Below the pieces are notes generated by a model. The model was not told the origin of the DNA. It worked only from the letters and a program-made list of their open reading frames with translations, and ran no database searches. 64,000 nucleotides of DNA from Variovorax paradoxus B4. GTDB lineage: Bacteria > Pseudomonadota > Gammaproteobacteria > Burkholderiales > Burkholderiaceae_C. Numbering within the stretch: the stretch's first letter is position 1; each line of letters begins with the position of its first letter. Positions 9,331-17,307 of this stretch are shown here, piece by piece. The stretch spans positions 310,001-374,000 of the forward strand of contig NC_022234.1 in assembly GCF_000463015.1 (NCBI RefSeq), read 5' to 3'. The translations under genes and the position numbers were made by a program.

Positions 9331-10230
9331 TCAGCGCGACCGAAAACGCCCGTGTCTGGCCAGCAGCACCACCAGGCGCTGCGCTGCCGGCGAGAGGTAG
9401 CCGCTCTCGCGGTAGGTGACGACCATGCGTCGGCGCATCGTCACGCCCCGGACCTTGACCTCGCGCAGCGCCGCGCCCGAGCGGCCTTCCTGCAGGTGCA
9501 GCCGCGAGATGAAGCTCAGCAGGCCGGTCTCGTCGATCAGGCTCGGCAGCATCAGCAGCATCGTGCTTTCCACCTGCACCTGGGGCCGCGGCAGGTGGCT
9601 GCGGTCGAAGGTCTGGTCCAGCCAGTCCCGCGTCGGCGCGCCGGGCGGCTGCAGCACCCAGCGGTAGCCGGCCAGGTCCCTGAGCGTTGGCCTGGCCTTC
9701 TTGAAGATCTCGTGCGAGCTGGTTGCGGCAACGACGATGGGGTCTTCGGCGAGCAGTTTCGAGGTGAAGCCCGGCTCCTGCGTGCCCTCCGTGCCGACCA
9801 TCAGGTCGATCTCGCCGGCCCGCAGCAGCGGCGTCAGGATGTCGCCCAGCGCCACCGTCGTGCGAAGCGTGATGCCTGGCGCCTCGCCCATCAGCTCCCG
9901 CGCCGCCGGTGGAAGCAGGAACTGCGCGGCCGTGGGCACGATGCCGATGCGGATGTTGCCGGCCAGGCCGCGGCCGATGTCGCCGATCTCGCGGCGCGCG
10001 CTCTCCACGTCGAAGCGCGTGCGCTGCGCCCACTTGAGCAAGGCCTTGCCGGCGGCCGTGAGGCGGATGCCGCGGCCCGTTCGCTCGAACAGGGCCGCGC
10101 CGCAGGCTTCCTCCAGGCGCTTGACGCAACTCGTCAGCGCGGGCTGGGTGCGGTGCAGCCGCTGCGAGGCGCGGCCCATGTGTTCGAGTTCGGCAATGAC
10201 CTCGAAGTACTGCAGGTCGCGCAGATCCAA
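9331..10230 (-). CDS. LysR-family transcriptional regulator
   Basis: A 299-residue LTTR. The N-terminal winged helix-turn-helix is clear: LQYFEVIAELEHMGRASQRLH, then QPALTSCVKRLEEACGAALFERTGRG within the first 60 residues. The rest is the periplasmic-binding-like effector domain, with GNIRIGIVPTAAQFLLPPA and LLRAGEIDLMVG. It lies upstream of, and in the same direction as, the catabolic operon and probably controls it in response to the transported or degraded compound. Unlike most LTTRs it is not divergent from its target; co-transcription with the operon is possible. Confidence 0.93.
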   Translation of the reverse strand: MDLRDLQYFEVIAELEHMGRASQRLHRTQPALTSCVKRLEEACGAALFERTGRGIRLTAAGKALLKWAQRTRFDVESARREIGDIGRGLAGNIRIGIVPTAAQFLLPPAARELMGEAPGITLRTTVALGDILTPLLRAGEIDLMVGTEGTQEPGFTSKLLAEDPIVVAATSSHEIFKKARPTLRDLAGYRWVLQPPGAPTRDWLDQTFDRSHLPRPQVQVESTMLLMLPSLIDETGLLSFISRLHLQEGRSGAALREVKVRGVTMRRRMVVTYRESGYLSPAAQRLVVLLARHGRFRSR

Positions 10231-10604
10231 AATGTCTCCTGGGTGGCTCTTGCACGACGCGTGGCGTCAGGCTCTCGAGCGAATGGTCTTGTCATGTGCC
10301 GGCGGACACGGTCTGTTCGCAATATAGCGCCCTGCACACCGGGCGCCGGGCTTCCTGTCCAGCGTGGGCGTATGGTCAGCCGTCGACTGCGACGGCAACA
10401 GAGTTTCGTCCCGTTACTCCACAGGGTGCGGCAGCTCGCTGCAAAGTCATCTGCCCTTCATGTCGGAGGGCAATACTGCAAGGGATGCTCGTCGGCGCTG
10501 GTAGAGGTTGCCTTTGGCATCCGCCTGCGGTGCGGATCCTCGAGGCCGGCGGCATCCTCTTCATCGATCGCAGACCCAAGCGATCACTGAACCAGGAGAT
10601 TGCC
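10231..10604. other. Intergenic region between LysR operon and the T6SS island
   Basis: About 370 bases separate the divergent LysR gene and the small plus-strand gene at 10605. Longer open frames cross it, but their predicted sequences have no recognisable domain and no good ribosome binding site. It must hold the LysR promoter and probably the promoter for the small gene, but no convincing -35/-10 pair or repeat was identified. Confidence 0.5.
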
Positions 10605-10838
10605 ATGACCATGGACCTGCTCCGAAGCATCGCATCGACCCGCCTGCCCAAGTCGATCACCTCGCCTGAAGACATCGACAGGGTCAGGATCTTGAAAGCC
10701 GCCGGACTGGTGGTTGCATTCGTTCCCGCACCATCGCGCCCACTGACTCTCTCGGGCATCGAGAAAGCCGCGCAGGTGTTGACCATCACGCAGAAGGGCT
10801 ACGACGAGCTGCGGCGGTCCTGCAGCTCGCATGAATGA
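10605..10838 (+). CDS. Small conserved-type hypothetical protein (77 aa)
   Basis: The start ATG at 10605 follows AGGAG at the right distance. The 77-residue product has no signal peptide or membrane helix. The middle is a short beta/alpha pattern (SITSPEDIDRVRILKAAGLVVAFVP) ending in a helix (TQKGYDELRRSC). I do not recognise a family. It lies 184 bases upstream of hcp on the same strand but is separated by an AT-rich region, so it may be independent of the T6SS genes. Confidence 0.6.
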   Translation: MTMDLLRSIASTRLPKSITSPEDIDRVRILKAAGLVVAFVPAPSRPLTLSGIEKAAQVLTITQKGYDELRRSCSSHE

Positions 10839-11022
10839 AGGCGACGCAAAAAATAATTCGAAAGCAATATCGAGCCGGAAATTACTTCGTATTGCTGACG
10901 GAAAAAATTCACGAACGAGTTTTAAAAAAATTCGAGGGCAGTTTTTGGTCATGCACGAGTAACGGACTCTTACTAGAGTCACGGCTGATCAATGACTCTC
11001 AATGACTCCAGGAGAAATCACC
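10839..11022 (+). promoter_or_regulatory. AT-rich upstream region of hcp with a GACTCT hairpin
   Basis: This 184-base gap is clearly AT-richer than its neighbours (runs of A at 10848-10853 and 10924-10930). At 10965-10980 there is a perfect inverted repeat, GACTCT-TACT-AGAGTC, followed by two direct copies of AATGACTC at 10991-10998 and 11001-11008. The palindrome and repeats lie 40 to 60 bases upstream of the hcp start, a position fit for an operator or 5' hairpin. No clear sigma-54 or sigma-70 promoter was identified. Confidence 0.4.
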
Positions 11023-11505
11023 ATGGCAGTAGACATGTTCATGCGCGTCGAGGGCGCGAATGGCGAATCCAAGGACTCGAACCACAAGGACTGGACGGAT
11101 ATCAAGTCGTTCGCATGGGGAGCCACGCAGCCTGGCAACATGGTCAGCGGCGGTGGGGGCGGTGTGGGCAAGGCGAGCTTCAACGACCTGCAGGTGCTCG
11201 CGCGCATCGACAAGGCGGCGCCGTCGGTGATGAAGAACTGCGCCAGCGGCAAGCACCTGAGCAAGGTGGAAGTGTCGTTGTGCAAGGCGGGTGGCTCGCA
11301 GATCGAATACACGCGCGTGACGCTGGAAGAAGTGCTGGTGACGTCGGTGCAGTACACGGCCGAGCAGAGCGGCGATGCGGTGCTGGTGCAGTTCGCGTTC
11401 CAGGCGGCGAAGGTGAAGCAGCAGTACTGGGAGCAGACCGACAAGGGCGGCAAGGGCGCCGAGACCGTGCTGGCCTGGAACATCAAGGAAAACCGGGAAG
11501 CCTGA
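11023..11505 (+). CDS. hcp: Hcp, type VI secretion tube protein
   Basis: A 160-residue Hcp (TssD). The start was placed at the ATG at 11023 with AGGAG 8 bases upstream; an earlier in-frame ATG at 11002 would lack a site. The sequence shows the family's start MAVDMFMRVEGANGESKD, the middle VEVSLCKAGGSQIEYTRVTLEEVLVTSVQY and the end QQYWEQTDKGGKGAETVLAWN. Hcp hexamers stack into the inner tube and can carry small effectors. It heads the orphan T6SS island; the cargo genes follow immediately. Confidence 0.96.
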   Translation: MAVDMFMRVEGANGESKDSNHKDWTDIKSFAWGATQPGNMVSGGGGGVGKASFNDLQVLARIDKAAPSVMKNCASGKHLSKVEVSLCKAGGSQIEYTRVTLEEVLVTSVQYTAEQSGDAVLVQFAFQAAKVKQQYWEQTDKGGKGAETVLAWNIKENREA

Positions 11506-11604
11506 TTTCCCTTTGCCTTTCTGCCCGCAGGGCCTCGCCGAAGCCGAGGTTCCGGGCATTCCGGCCACGGCTCGTTCCATGAGCCCGACGACCAGGGGGA
11601 TCTC

Positions 11605-13818
11605 ATGCCAACAGGTTCCGCGCAGCTGGCGCGCGTTCTCAGCGTTTCATCGTCGGCCATGCCCATGCTGGGCGGCGAGCCGGCCCTGGAGCCCATCGCC
11701 ATCGAAGGCGACGAAGGGCTCAGCAGGCTGTTCCATTACACCCTGACCCTGGCCACCCCCGAGCAGCCCGGCTACAACGAACGCCAGGCCGCCAACGTGG
11801 CCATCAAGCAGCTGGTGGGCGAGGCGCTCACGGCGCACATCGTGCTCGATGGACGCCCGGGCTCGGGCCCGCAGCGGCGCCATCTCTCGGGCCTTGTGAC
11901 GCGCGTGCGCTTCTTGCGTCTGGAGAACCGGCGTGCGCTGTACGAAGCCGTGATCGAGCCCTGGCTCACGCTGGGCACGCGCACCAGCGACTACCGCATC
12001 TTCCAGAACCAGAACGTGCTGGACATCGTCAGGGAGGTGCTCGGCAAGTACGGGCTTCCCTTCGACGTGCGGGCCGTGCGCAGCTATCCGCCGCGCGAGT
12101 TCCAGGTGCAGTACGGCGAAAGCGACTACGACTTCGTCGCACGGCTGCTGCACGAGTGGGGCCTGTACTTCTACTTCGAGCACGAAGAGAGCAGTCACAA
12201 GCTGGTGATCGTCGACGACATGGCGTCGCACCAGCCCTTCGCCCATGCGGGCTACCAGCGCATTCCCTTCCATGCGGCGGAGGCCACCGTGCGCGAGGAG
12301 CATTGCGACCGCTTCAACGCCTGCGAGGCGCTGCAAAGCGGCCGCTGGGTGATCGGCGACTTCGACTTCAAGCGCCCGAAGGCCGAGCTGCAGCAGGTCA
12401 GCGCCATGCCGCGCAAGACGGCGCAGAACACCTGGGAGCGCTATGGCTGGCCGGGCGACTACGTGGTGGAGTCCGAAGGCGAGCAGCTGGTGCGCACGCG
12501 CATGGAAGAGACCGGCAGCCAGGGCGAGCGCGCCGGCGGCTCGGGCAACCTGCGCGCGGTGGTGCCGGGCTGCCTGGTCACGCTGGAGCGCCATCCCCAG
12601 AACGAGTCGAACCGCGAGTACCTGGTGACGGACGCCCGCTTGCGGCTGCAGGACGTGGGCGATGCCAGTGCGCAGCAGGAATTCGAGTGCCGCGTCGATT
12701 TCGAGGTGATTCCGACGAGCAAGGTGTTCAGGGCATCGGCCCCGCCGGTGCCCAGGCCGCGCACCACGGGCCCGCAGACGGCGATCGTCACGGGCCCGGC
12801 CGGCCGCGAGATCTGGACCGATGAATACGGCCGCGTGAAGCTCAGCTTCCACTGGAACCGCTACTGCACGAAGGACGAGAACAGCTCGTGCTGGGTGCGC
12901 GTGTCCTCGCCCTGGGCCGGCACCAATTTCGGCGGCATCCAGATCCCGCGCATCGGCCAGGAGGTGATCGTCGACTTCGAGAACGGCGACCCCGACCGCC
13001 CCATCGTCACGGGGCGCGTCTACAACGCCGACAACATGCCGCCGTGGACCCTGCCGGACAACGCCACGCAAAGCGGCCTGCTCACGCGCAGCTCCGAAGG
13101 CGCGACCGATGCCAATGCCAATGCGCTGCGCTTCGAGGACAAGAAGGGCCAGGAGCAGCTGTGGCTGCATGCGGAGCGCAACCAGGACATCGAGGTCGAG
13201 CGCGACGAGACGCACTGGGTGGGCAACGACCGCAGCAAGACCATCGACCACGACGAGACCGTGCATGTGAAGCACGACCGCACGGAAACCGTCGACCACG
13301 ACGAAACCATCACCGTGCACAACGATCGCACCGAGACGGTCGACGGCAACGAGACGATCACGATCCACAAGAACCGCACCGAAACCGTGGATCTCGACGA
13401 GACCATCACGGTGCACAAGAACCGCACCGAGACCGTCGACCTGAACGAGACCATCGACATCGGCGACAACCGCGTGGTGACCATCGGCGGCAACAAGGCC
13501 GAGACGGTGGCCCTGGCGAAGGCCGAGACCATCGGCCTTGCCAAGGCGCTGACCATCGGCCTCGGCTACCAGGTATCGGTGGGCGCGGCAATGAACACCA
13601 GTGTGGCGCTGATGCAGACCGAGCAGGTCGGGCAGTCCAAGCGCGTGGACGTGGGCCAGACGCTGACCCTGCAGGCCGGCGATCGCATCCAGCTGGTGTG
13701 CGGCAAGAGCTCGCTGGTGATGACCTCGGATGGCATGGTCACCATCAACGGCTCGTCGTTCGACTTCTCCGCCAGCGGGCCGGTGCAGGTCAGCGGCAAG
13801 GACATCGACCTCAACTGA
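11605..13818 (+). CDS. vgrG: VgrG (TssI), type VI secretion spike protein
   Basis: A 737-residue VgrG. The N-terminal part (about residues 1-370) is the gp27-like base with YEAVIEPWLTLGTRTSDYRIFQNQNVLDIV and FQVQYGESDYDFVARLL. The gp5-like OB domain follows (FHWNRYCTKDENSSCWVRVSSPWAGTNFGG, IPRIGQEVIVDFENGDPDRP). The C-terminal needle begins with five exact-length 16-residue repeats at residues 543-622 and ends in a DUF2345-like beta-helix (VDVGQTLTLQAGDRIQL, VSGKDIDLN). It has no C-terminal toxin extension, so its cargo should be the DUF4150/effector genes downstream. Confidence 0.96.
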   Translation: MPTGSAQLARVLSVSSSAMPMLGGEPALEPIAIEGDEGLSRLFHYTLTLATPEQPGYNERQAANVAIKQLVGEALTAHIVLDGRPGSGPQRRHLSGLVTRVRFLRLENRRALYEAVIEPWLTLGTRTSDYRIFQNQNVLDIVREVLGKYGLPFDVRAVRSYPPREFQVQYGESDYDFVARLLHEWGLYFYFEHEESSHKLVIVDDMASHQPFAHAGYQRIPFHAAEATVREEHCDRFNACEALQSGRWVIGDFDFKRPKAELQQVSAMPRKTAQNTWERYGWPGDYVVESEGEQLVRTRMEETGSQGERAGGSGNLRAVVPGCLVTLERHPQNESNREYLVTDARLRLQDVGDASAQQEFECRVDFEVIPTSKVFRASAPPVPRPRTTGPQTAIVTGPAGREIWTDEYGRVKLSFHWNRYCTKDENSSCWVRVSSPWAGTNFGGIQIPRIGQEVIVDFENGDPDRPIVTGRVYNADNMPPWTLPDNATQSGLLTRSSEGATDANANALRFEDKKGQEQLWLHAERNQDIEVERDETHWVGNDRSKTIDHDETVHVKHDRTETVDHDETITVHNDRTETVDGNETITIHKNRTETVDLDETITVHKNRTETVDLNETIDIGDNRVVTIGGNKAETVALAKAETIGLAKALTIGLGYQVSVGAAMNTSVALMQTEQVGQSKRVDVGQTLTLQAGDRIQLVCGKSSLVMTSDGMVTINGSSFDFSASGPVQVSGKDIDLN
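13231..13470 (+). repeat. Five tandem 48-bp repeats in the VgrG needle
   Basis: Five in-frame units of exactly 48 bases (16 residues) start at 13231, 13279, 13327, 13375 and 13423. The consensus is RTETVD-x-D/N-ETITV-H-x-N, with a more divergent first and last unit. They build regular turns of the triple-stranded beta-helix of the spike. Because the unit length is constant, copy number can change by slipped-strand mispairing without breaking the frame, which would lengthen or shorten the needle. Confidence 0.9.
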
Positions 13819-13827
13819 GCACGCGCC

Positions 13828-15168
13828 GTGGAGTTTCGCAACCTCACGCCTTTCGACGCGATGTGCTTTCGCGCCATCGATCCATCGGACCGCGAGTACC
13901 GCGTGGTTGCCATGAAGGTCGGCTACCGCCTCGTGCACGGGGCGGGCGGGTACTGGCAGGCGCTGGTCAACGACGGCGATCCGGTGCCACTCGCCATGGG
14001 CGACGAGTACTGGGGCGAAGTGGGGGCCTCCGGCCCGCGGGAGGAAAGCGACCTCGCGCCGTACAAGCCGCGCTGCGACGTGATCGTGAACGCCATCGCG
14101 CACGCGCCTCGCGGCGTGCCTGCGCCCGAATGGGCAGTGCGTGTGAAGGTGACGGCAGGGCGACAGTGGCTGCACCCGCCGAAGTCGCCGCGGCCCTTGC
14201 ATCCTGGCGCGCGATTGACGTCGAGACAGCAGGAAGAGTGGGACAGCCAGATACGCCGTGTGGAAGCGCTTGCCGCATCCCATGCCGTGCTCGACAAGCG
14301 ACTCTGCGTCAGCGGCCCGGCCATTCTGTATCGGCGCGGCAGGCGTAACTGGGACCGTACGGCATCGGAACCCATTGCGAGCCTGCCCATGCGTTGGGAG
14401 TACGCCCTGGGTGGCCGCAGCCTGCTGCGCCGGGCCGGTGCCCCCGAGGACGAGCCGCCGCTGCTCGACGAGGTCTGCTTCTCCAATCCGCTCGGCCGCG
14501 GCTGGATCGAGCAGCGTGAACTCGAACAGGCACGCAGCGCAGGCCAGCCCGAGGTCGAGCGCATGGCGGCCCCGCAGATCGAAGCGGCCGGAACGCGCAT
14601 GCAGGAGCCGGTGATCGCAAGGCACGAGAGCGTCGACCAGGATGCCCGGACCATGGCCGAGACGGCCAGGGGCTACGGCGGGACGCCCGCCGGCCTGGGT
14701 GTGGTCGGTCGTGCCTGGGCGCCGCGGCTGGCATTGGCCGGCACGTACGACGACGCCTGGCTTGAGCAACGTCACCCATGGTTGCCGAGAGATTTTGACT
14801 TCGGCTACTGGAATGCCGCGCCCGTCGACCAGCAGATCCCGTACCTGTCGCCCGATGCGCGCATCGAACTCTGGAACCTGAGCGATCCCGCATTGACCCC
14901 CGATGGTCATTTGTCGGTCACGCTGCCGGGGCATCGCGCGCTCGTGCTGGCAAGGCTGGACAACGGCGCGTTGCTGCCCTTGCCGATGGTCACGGACACG
15001 CTTCTCCTCGATGCGCAAGCCATGACGCTGTCGCTGGTGCATCGCATGTGGATTCCCTCGGACGCGCCGGTGCGTGTGGTCGAGGCACGTTTCGAGACCG
15101 ATCCGCAGGCGCCATTGGTGCGGCCCGCGCGCGACGTGAAATCCGGAGCGATGGAGCCTTCGCGATGA
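13828..15168 (+). CDS. DUF2169 T6SS effector adaptor/chaperone
   Basis: A 446-residue DUF2169 protein starting at GTG 13828, ten bases after vgrG. The N-terminus MEFRNLTPFDAMCFRAIDPSDREYRVVAMKVGY is family-typical, as is the pattern ALGGRSLL and NPLGRGW near the middle and SPDARIELWNLSDPALTPDGHL towards the end. DUF2169 proteins are found between vgrG and PAAR/DUF4150 effector genes and help load those effectors onto the spike. Its position here, directly before a DUF4150 gene and an effector, fits that role exactly. No signal peptide. Confidence 0.9.
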   Translation: MEFRNLTPFDAMCFRAIDPSDREYRVVAMKVGYRLVHGAGGYWQALVNDGDPVPLAMGDEYWGEVGASGPREESDLAPYKPRCDVIVNAIAHAPRGVPAPEWAVRVKVTAGRQWLHPPKSPRPLHPGARLTSRQQEEWDSQIRRVEALAASHAVLDKRLCVSGPAILYRRGRRNWDRTASEPIASLPMRWEYALGGRSLLRRAGAPEDEPPLLDEVCFSNPLGRGWIEQRELEQARSAGQPEVERMAAPQIEAAGTRMQEPVIARHESVDQDARTMAETARGYGGTPAGLGVVGRAWAPRLALAGTYDDAWLEQRHPWLPRDFDFGYWNAAPVDQQIPYLSPDARIELWNLSDPALTPDGHLSVTLPGHRALVLARLDNGALLPLPMVTDTLLLDAQAMTLSLVHRMWIPSDAPVRVVEARFETDPQAPLVRPARDVKSGAMEPSR

Positions 15169-15204
15169 GCGCAGCGCCAAGGGTGCATCAATGAGACAGC
15201 ATCA

Positions 15205-15561
15205 ATGAGCGCCAACGTCACGGCCCGCAAGGAGGGCAGCTGGCGCGTGGTGAGCCTCGCCCCCGACGTGTGCAAGACGCCGATGGGCAGCTCGATCCCG
15301 CCTGTGCCCTATCCGGTCACTGCGCAGCTGCAGACCACCACGTCGGTGGCGAAGAGCGTGCGCGCCAACGGCCATCCGGTGGTGGTCTACGACATGAGCG
15401 TCGTGCCCACCACCATCGGCGATGCGGCAGGCGCGGCCAAGGGCGTGAAGAGCGGCACCGTGCAGGGCAAGTGCTACCCGAAGGACCACAGCGGCACCGT
15501 GCGCGCCGAAGGCAAGCTGCTCGTGCGCCATGACGATCTGTTCTGGATGAACGGAAAGTAG
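15205..15561 (+). CDS. DUF4150 PAAR-like spike tip protein
   Basis: A 118-residue stand-alone DUF4150 domain. Conserved elements include VCKTPMGSSIPPVPYPV, TTSVAKSVRANGHPVV and GTVQGKCYPKDHSGTVRAEG, ending in RHDDLFWMNGK. DUF4150 is a PAAR-like cap that sharpens the VgrG tip and carries an effector. In many species it is fused to the toxin; here the toxin is a separate downstream gene, starting seven bases after this one. The ATG at 15205 follows two abortive in-frame-less ATGAs in a short repeat (see findings). Confidence 0.92.
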   Translation: MSANVTARKEGSWRVVSLAPDVCKTPMGSSIPPVPYPVTAQLQTTTSVAKSVRANGHPVVVYDMSVVPTTIGDAAGAAKGVKSGTVQGKCYPKDHSGTVRAEGKLLVRHDDLFWMNGK

Positions 15562-15568
15562 GGCGCGG

Positions 15569-16819
15569 ATGACGGTCAACCTCGACATCAGGCCCGCCTT
15601 CATCAGGCAAGTCGGCGGTGGCGGCCGCCTGGTGGGCTACAACTACGCCGACTCCGTGTCGATGCTGTACTTTCCCTCCGACCTCGGGCCGGCGGAGAAG
15701 ACATGGCACATGTCGCACGAACAGTACGAGGAGCTTCGCCAGGCTCAACCGGCGCTCGAACTGCCCGAACTCAAACCCCGCAAGCCCGGGACCAACGCCA
15801 ACGGCAACACGCTCGGCTCCGTGGTTGGCGAGACGCCCTCGACCGCCGGCAAGGCGAAGCAGGCCAACCCCGAGGTGAAGCCCGAGACGCCCAAGGAAGA
15901 GGGCTGGTGGAGCAGCTGGGGCAGCTCGGTCGTGCACACGGTGCTCGACGTGGGTGGCGCCATTCCGGTGGTGGGCATCTTTTCGGACGGCATCAATGCG
16001 GGTATCTATGCGGCCGAAGGCGACATGGCCAACGCCGCGATCTCGGGCGTCTCCGCAGCCGCCAACCTGATCCCTGGCGGCGGGGCCGCCACGAAGGCCG
16101 GCAAGCTGGCCTACAGGGGCGGCAAGATGGCGCTCGAGAAGGCCGAGAAGGAACTCGCCGAAAAACTGCTGAAGGAGCGCCTCGAGAAGGAGGCAGCGGA
16201 AAGGCTGGCCAAGGAGAAACTCGAAAAGGAGGCGGCCCAGAAGGCCGAGGTCGGTGGCGGGGGCGGTTCAAAAAAGAAGGACTCGCAGGTCAAGAAGGGC
16301 AAGAAGCCGAAGTGCGGGGGGCGCGCGACTTACGGGAAACAGGCCGGCGATTTCCTGGGCAATGAGATGGAGCGGGATCACATCCCCAATGTGGCCTCGC
16401 TCAAGGACATGGCGGAAAAGATGCTGCTCGAGGACGGCATCGATCTGACCCCCGCACAGCGTGACTCGCTGTTCGGGAAAGTCGGAAAGAATGGCCAGCG
16501 CGAAGGCGGAAAGATTTACACCCACGCACAGACCGTCGCCGTGCCCAAGGAGATTCACAGAGCGAGTCCCACCACCGGAAATCACGAAAACTACAAAGAT
16601 TCGAAGGACCTCGCTGGGGCGGCCCGACGCGACACCAAAAATCACAGGGACGCTATCGAGAAAAGTGACAATCACAAGGACTGCGCAAAGGCCCTGGAGG
16701 AGGCGTCGAAGGTCATCGACAAGGTCTCGAATGATCAGTACAAGAAGTTTCTGAACAGCTTGATCGACGACGCTCTCGAAGGCAAGCGAACCACGAATCC
16801 ATGGAAAGGAATCTTATGA
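15569..16819 (+). CDS. T6SS-associated nuclease-like effector
   Basis: A 416-residue polymorphic toxin. The N-terminal 70 residues (LDIRPAFIRQVGGGGRLVGY) are followed by a Pro/Lys linker (ELPELKPRKPGTNANGN). Next comes a glycine-rich pre-toxin stretch, GGAIPVVGIFSDGINAGIY to ISGVSAAANLIPGGG. A charged coiled coil lies at about 185-230. The C-terminal toxin domain begins near CGGRATYGKQAGDF and carries Asp270-His271 in ERDHIPNVASL, then VPKEIHR, a pattern like the HNH/Endonuclease VII toxins. Nuclease activity is inferred. Its stop overlaps the next gene as ATGA, the usual arrangement with an immunity gene. Confidence 0.75.
   Translation: MTVNLDIRPAFIRQVGGGGRLVGYNYADSVSMLYFPSDLGPAEKTWHMSHEQYEELRQAQPALELPELKPRKPGTNANGNTLGSVVGETPSTAGKAKQANPEVKPETPKEEGWWSSWGSSVVHTVLDVGGAIPVVGIFSDGINAGIYAAEGDMANAAISGVSAAANLIPGGGAATKAGKLAYRGGKMALEKAEKELAEKLLKERLEKEAAERLAKEKLEKEAAQKAEVGGGGGSKKKDSQVKKGKKPKCGGRATYGKQAGDFLGNEMERDHIPNVASLKDMAEKMLLEDGIDLTPAQRDSLFGKVGKNGQREGGKIYTHAQTVAVPKEIHRASPTTGNHENYKDSKDLAGAARRDTKNHRDAIEKSDNHKDCAKALEEASKVIDKVSNDQYKKFLNSLIDDALEGKRTTNPWKGIL
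15729..15963 (+). repeat. Duplicated effector segment, intact copy
   Basis: This 235-base segment of the effector, from the end of the first domain to the glycine-rich GGAI, is repeated without insertion or deletion at 18513-18747, an offset of 2784 bases. About eleven differences were counted by eye; the central stretch of more than 120 bases is identical. It gives a homology arm for recombination between effector cassettes. Confidence 0.92.
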
Positions 16820-17301
16820 AAGCGCCGCACCGATACCCGGAGGCCCAAGACTTTGTCTCTGCGATCGCCAAGCCATTCGACAGCGAACAGGGAAGCAAGG
16901 TTGTGGCGCCGTTCGGCATCGTATGGTCCGATGCCGTCAAGCTCGATAGTGGCCTGGAGATCTACAACATCAGCGCGCCGACTCTTGGCATAGGCTTCAC
17001 GTATAAGGACGCAGGCCTGGTGTTCGAGCAGGAGTATCACGACGTGGGCGAAGGCCCATTCCTGATGACGCACTGCGGCTTCTGGGGCCACGAGGACGAG
17101 TACGAGAGCTACAAGGGGCCGTTGTGGAAGGACCTGCGGTTCTCCGACACAGTGGCCGATGCCGTGGAAAAGCTAGGAGCGCCGACCCGCGTCGGTCGCC
17201 TCGACATCCACTTTTGGGAACTGCCCGACTTCAGATTGACGATCCAGTGGAAGAGTCCGGGCAAGATTCGAGTGATTTCGTACTGGATGAAACAGGACTG
17301 A
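16816..17301 (+). CDS. Putative immunity protein for the T6SS effector
   Basis: A 161-residue protein with no signal peptide. ATG at 16816 overlaps the effector stop as ATGA and is preceded by GGAAAGGA, so the two are translationally coupled. The sequence starts MKAPHRYPEAQDFVSAIAKPFD and has a compact alpha/beta C-terminus (SDTVADAVEKLGAPTRVGRLDIHFWELPDF...) of a kind common in toxin immunity proteins. Position, size and overlap give the assignment; no family name is claimed. A cytoplasmic immunity protein agrees with a nuclease target. Confidence 0.65.
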   Translation: MKAPHRYPEAQDFVSAIAKPFDSEQGSKVVAPFGIVWSDAVKLDSGLEIYNISAPTLGIGFTYKDAGLVFEQEYHDVGEGPFLMTHCGFWGHEDEYESYKGPLWKDLRFSDTVADAVEKLGAPTRVGRLDIHFWELPDFRLTIQWKSPGKIRVISYWMKQD

Positions 17302-17307
17302 CGTGCA

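Noticed and set aside
10231..10604. N-terminal extension of the small gene at 10605
   Set aside because: An earlier in-frame ATG would add about 100 residues of unlike composition with no ribosome binding site; AGGAG lies just before 10605.
13231..13470. Possible CRISPR-like repeats
   Set aside because: The repeats are directly adjacent, have no spacers and are in frame in VgrG; they encode beta-helix turns.
11647..15180. Long minus-strand open frame opposite vgrG and DUF2169
   Set aside because: It is antisense to two well supported T6SS genes and its low-complexity stretches only mirror the VgrG repeats.
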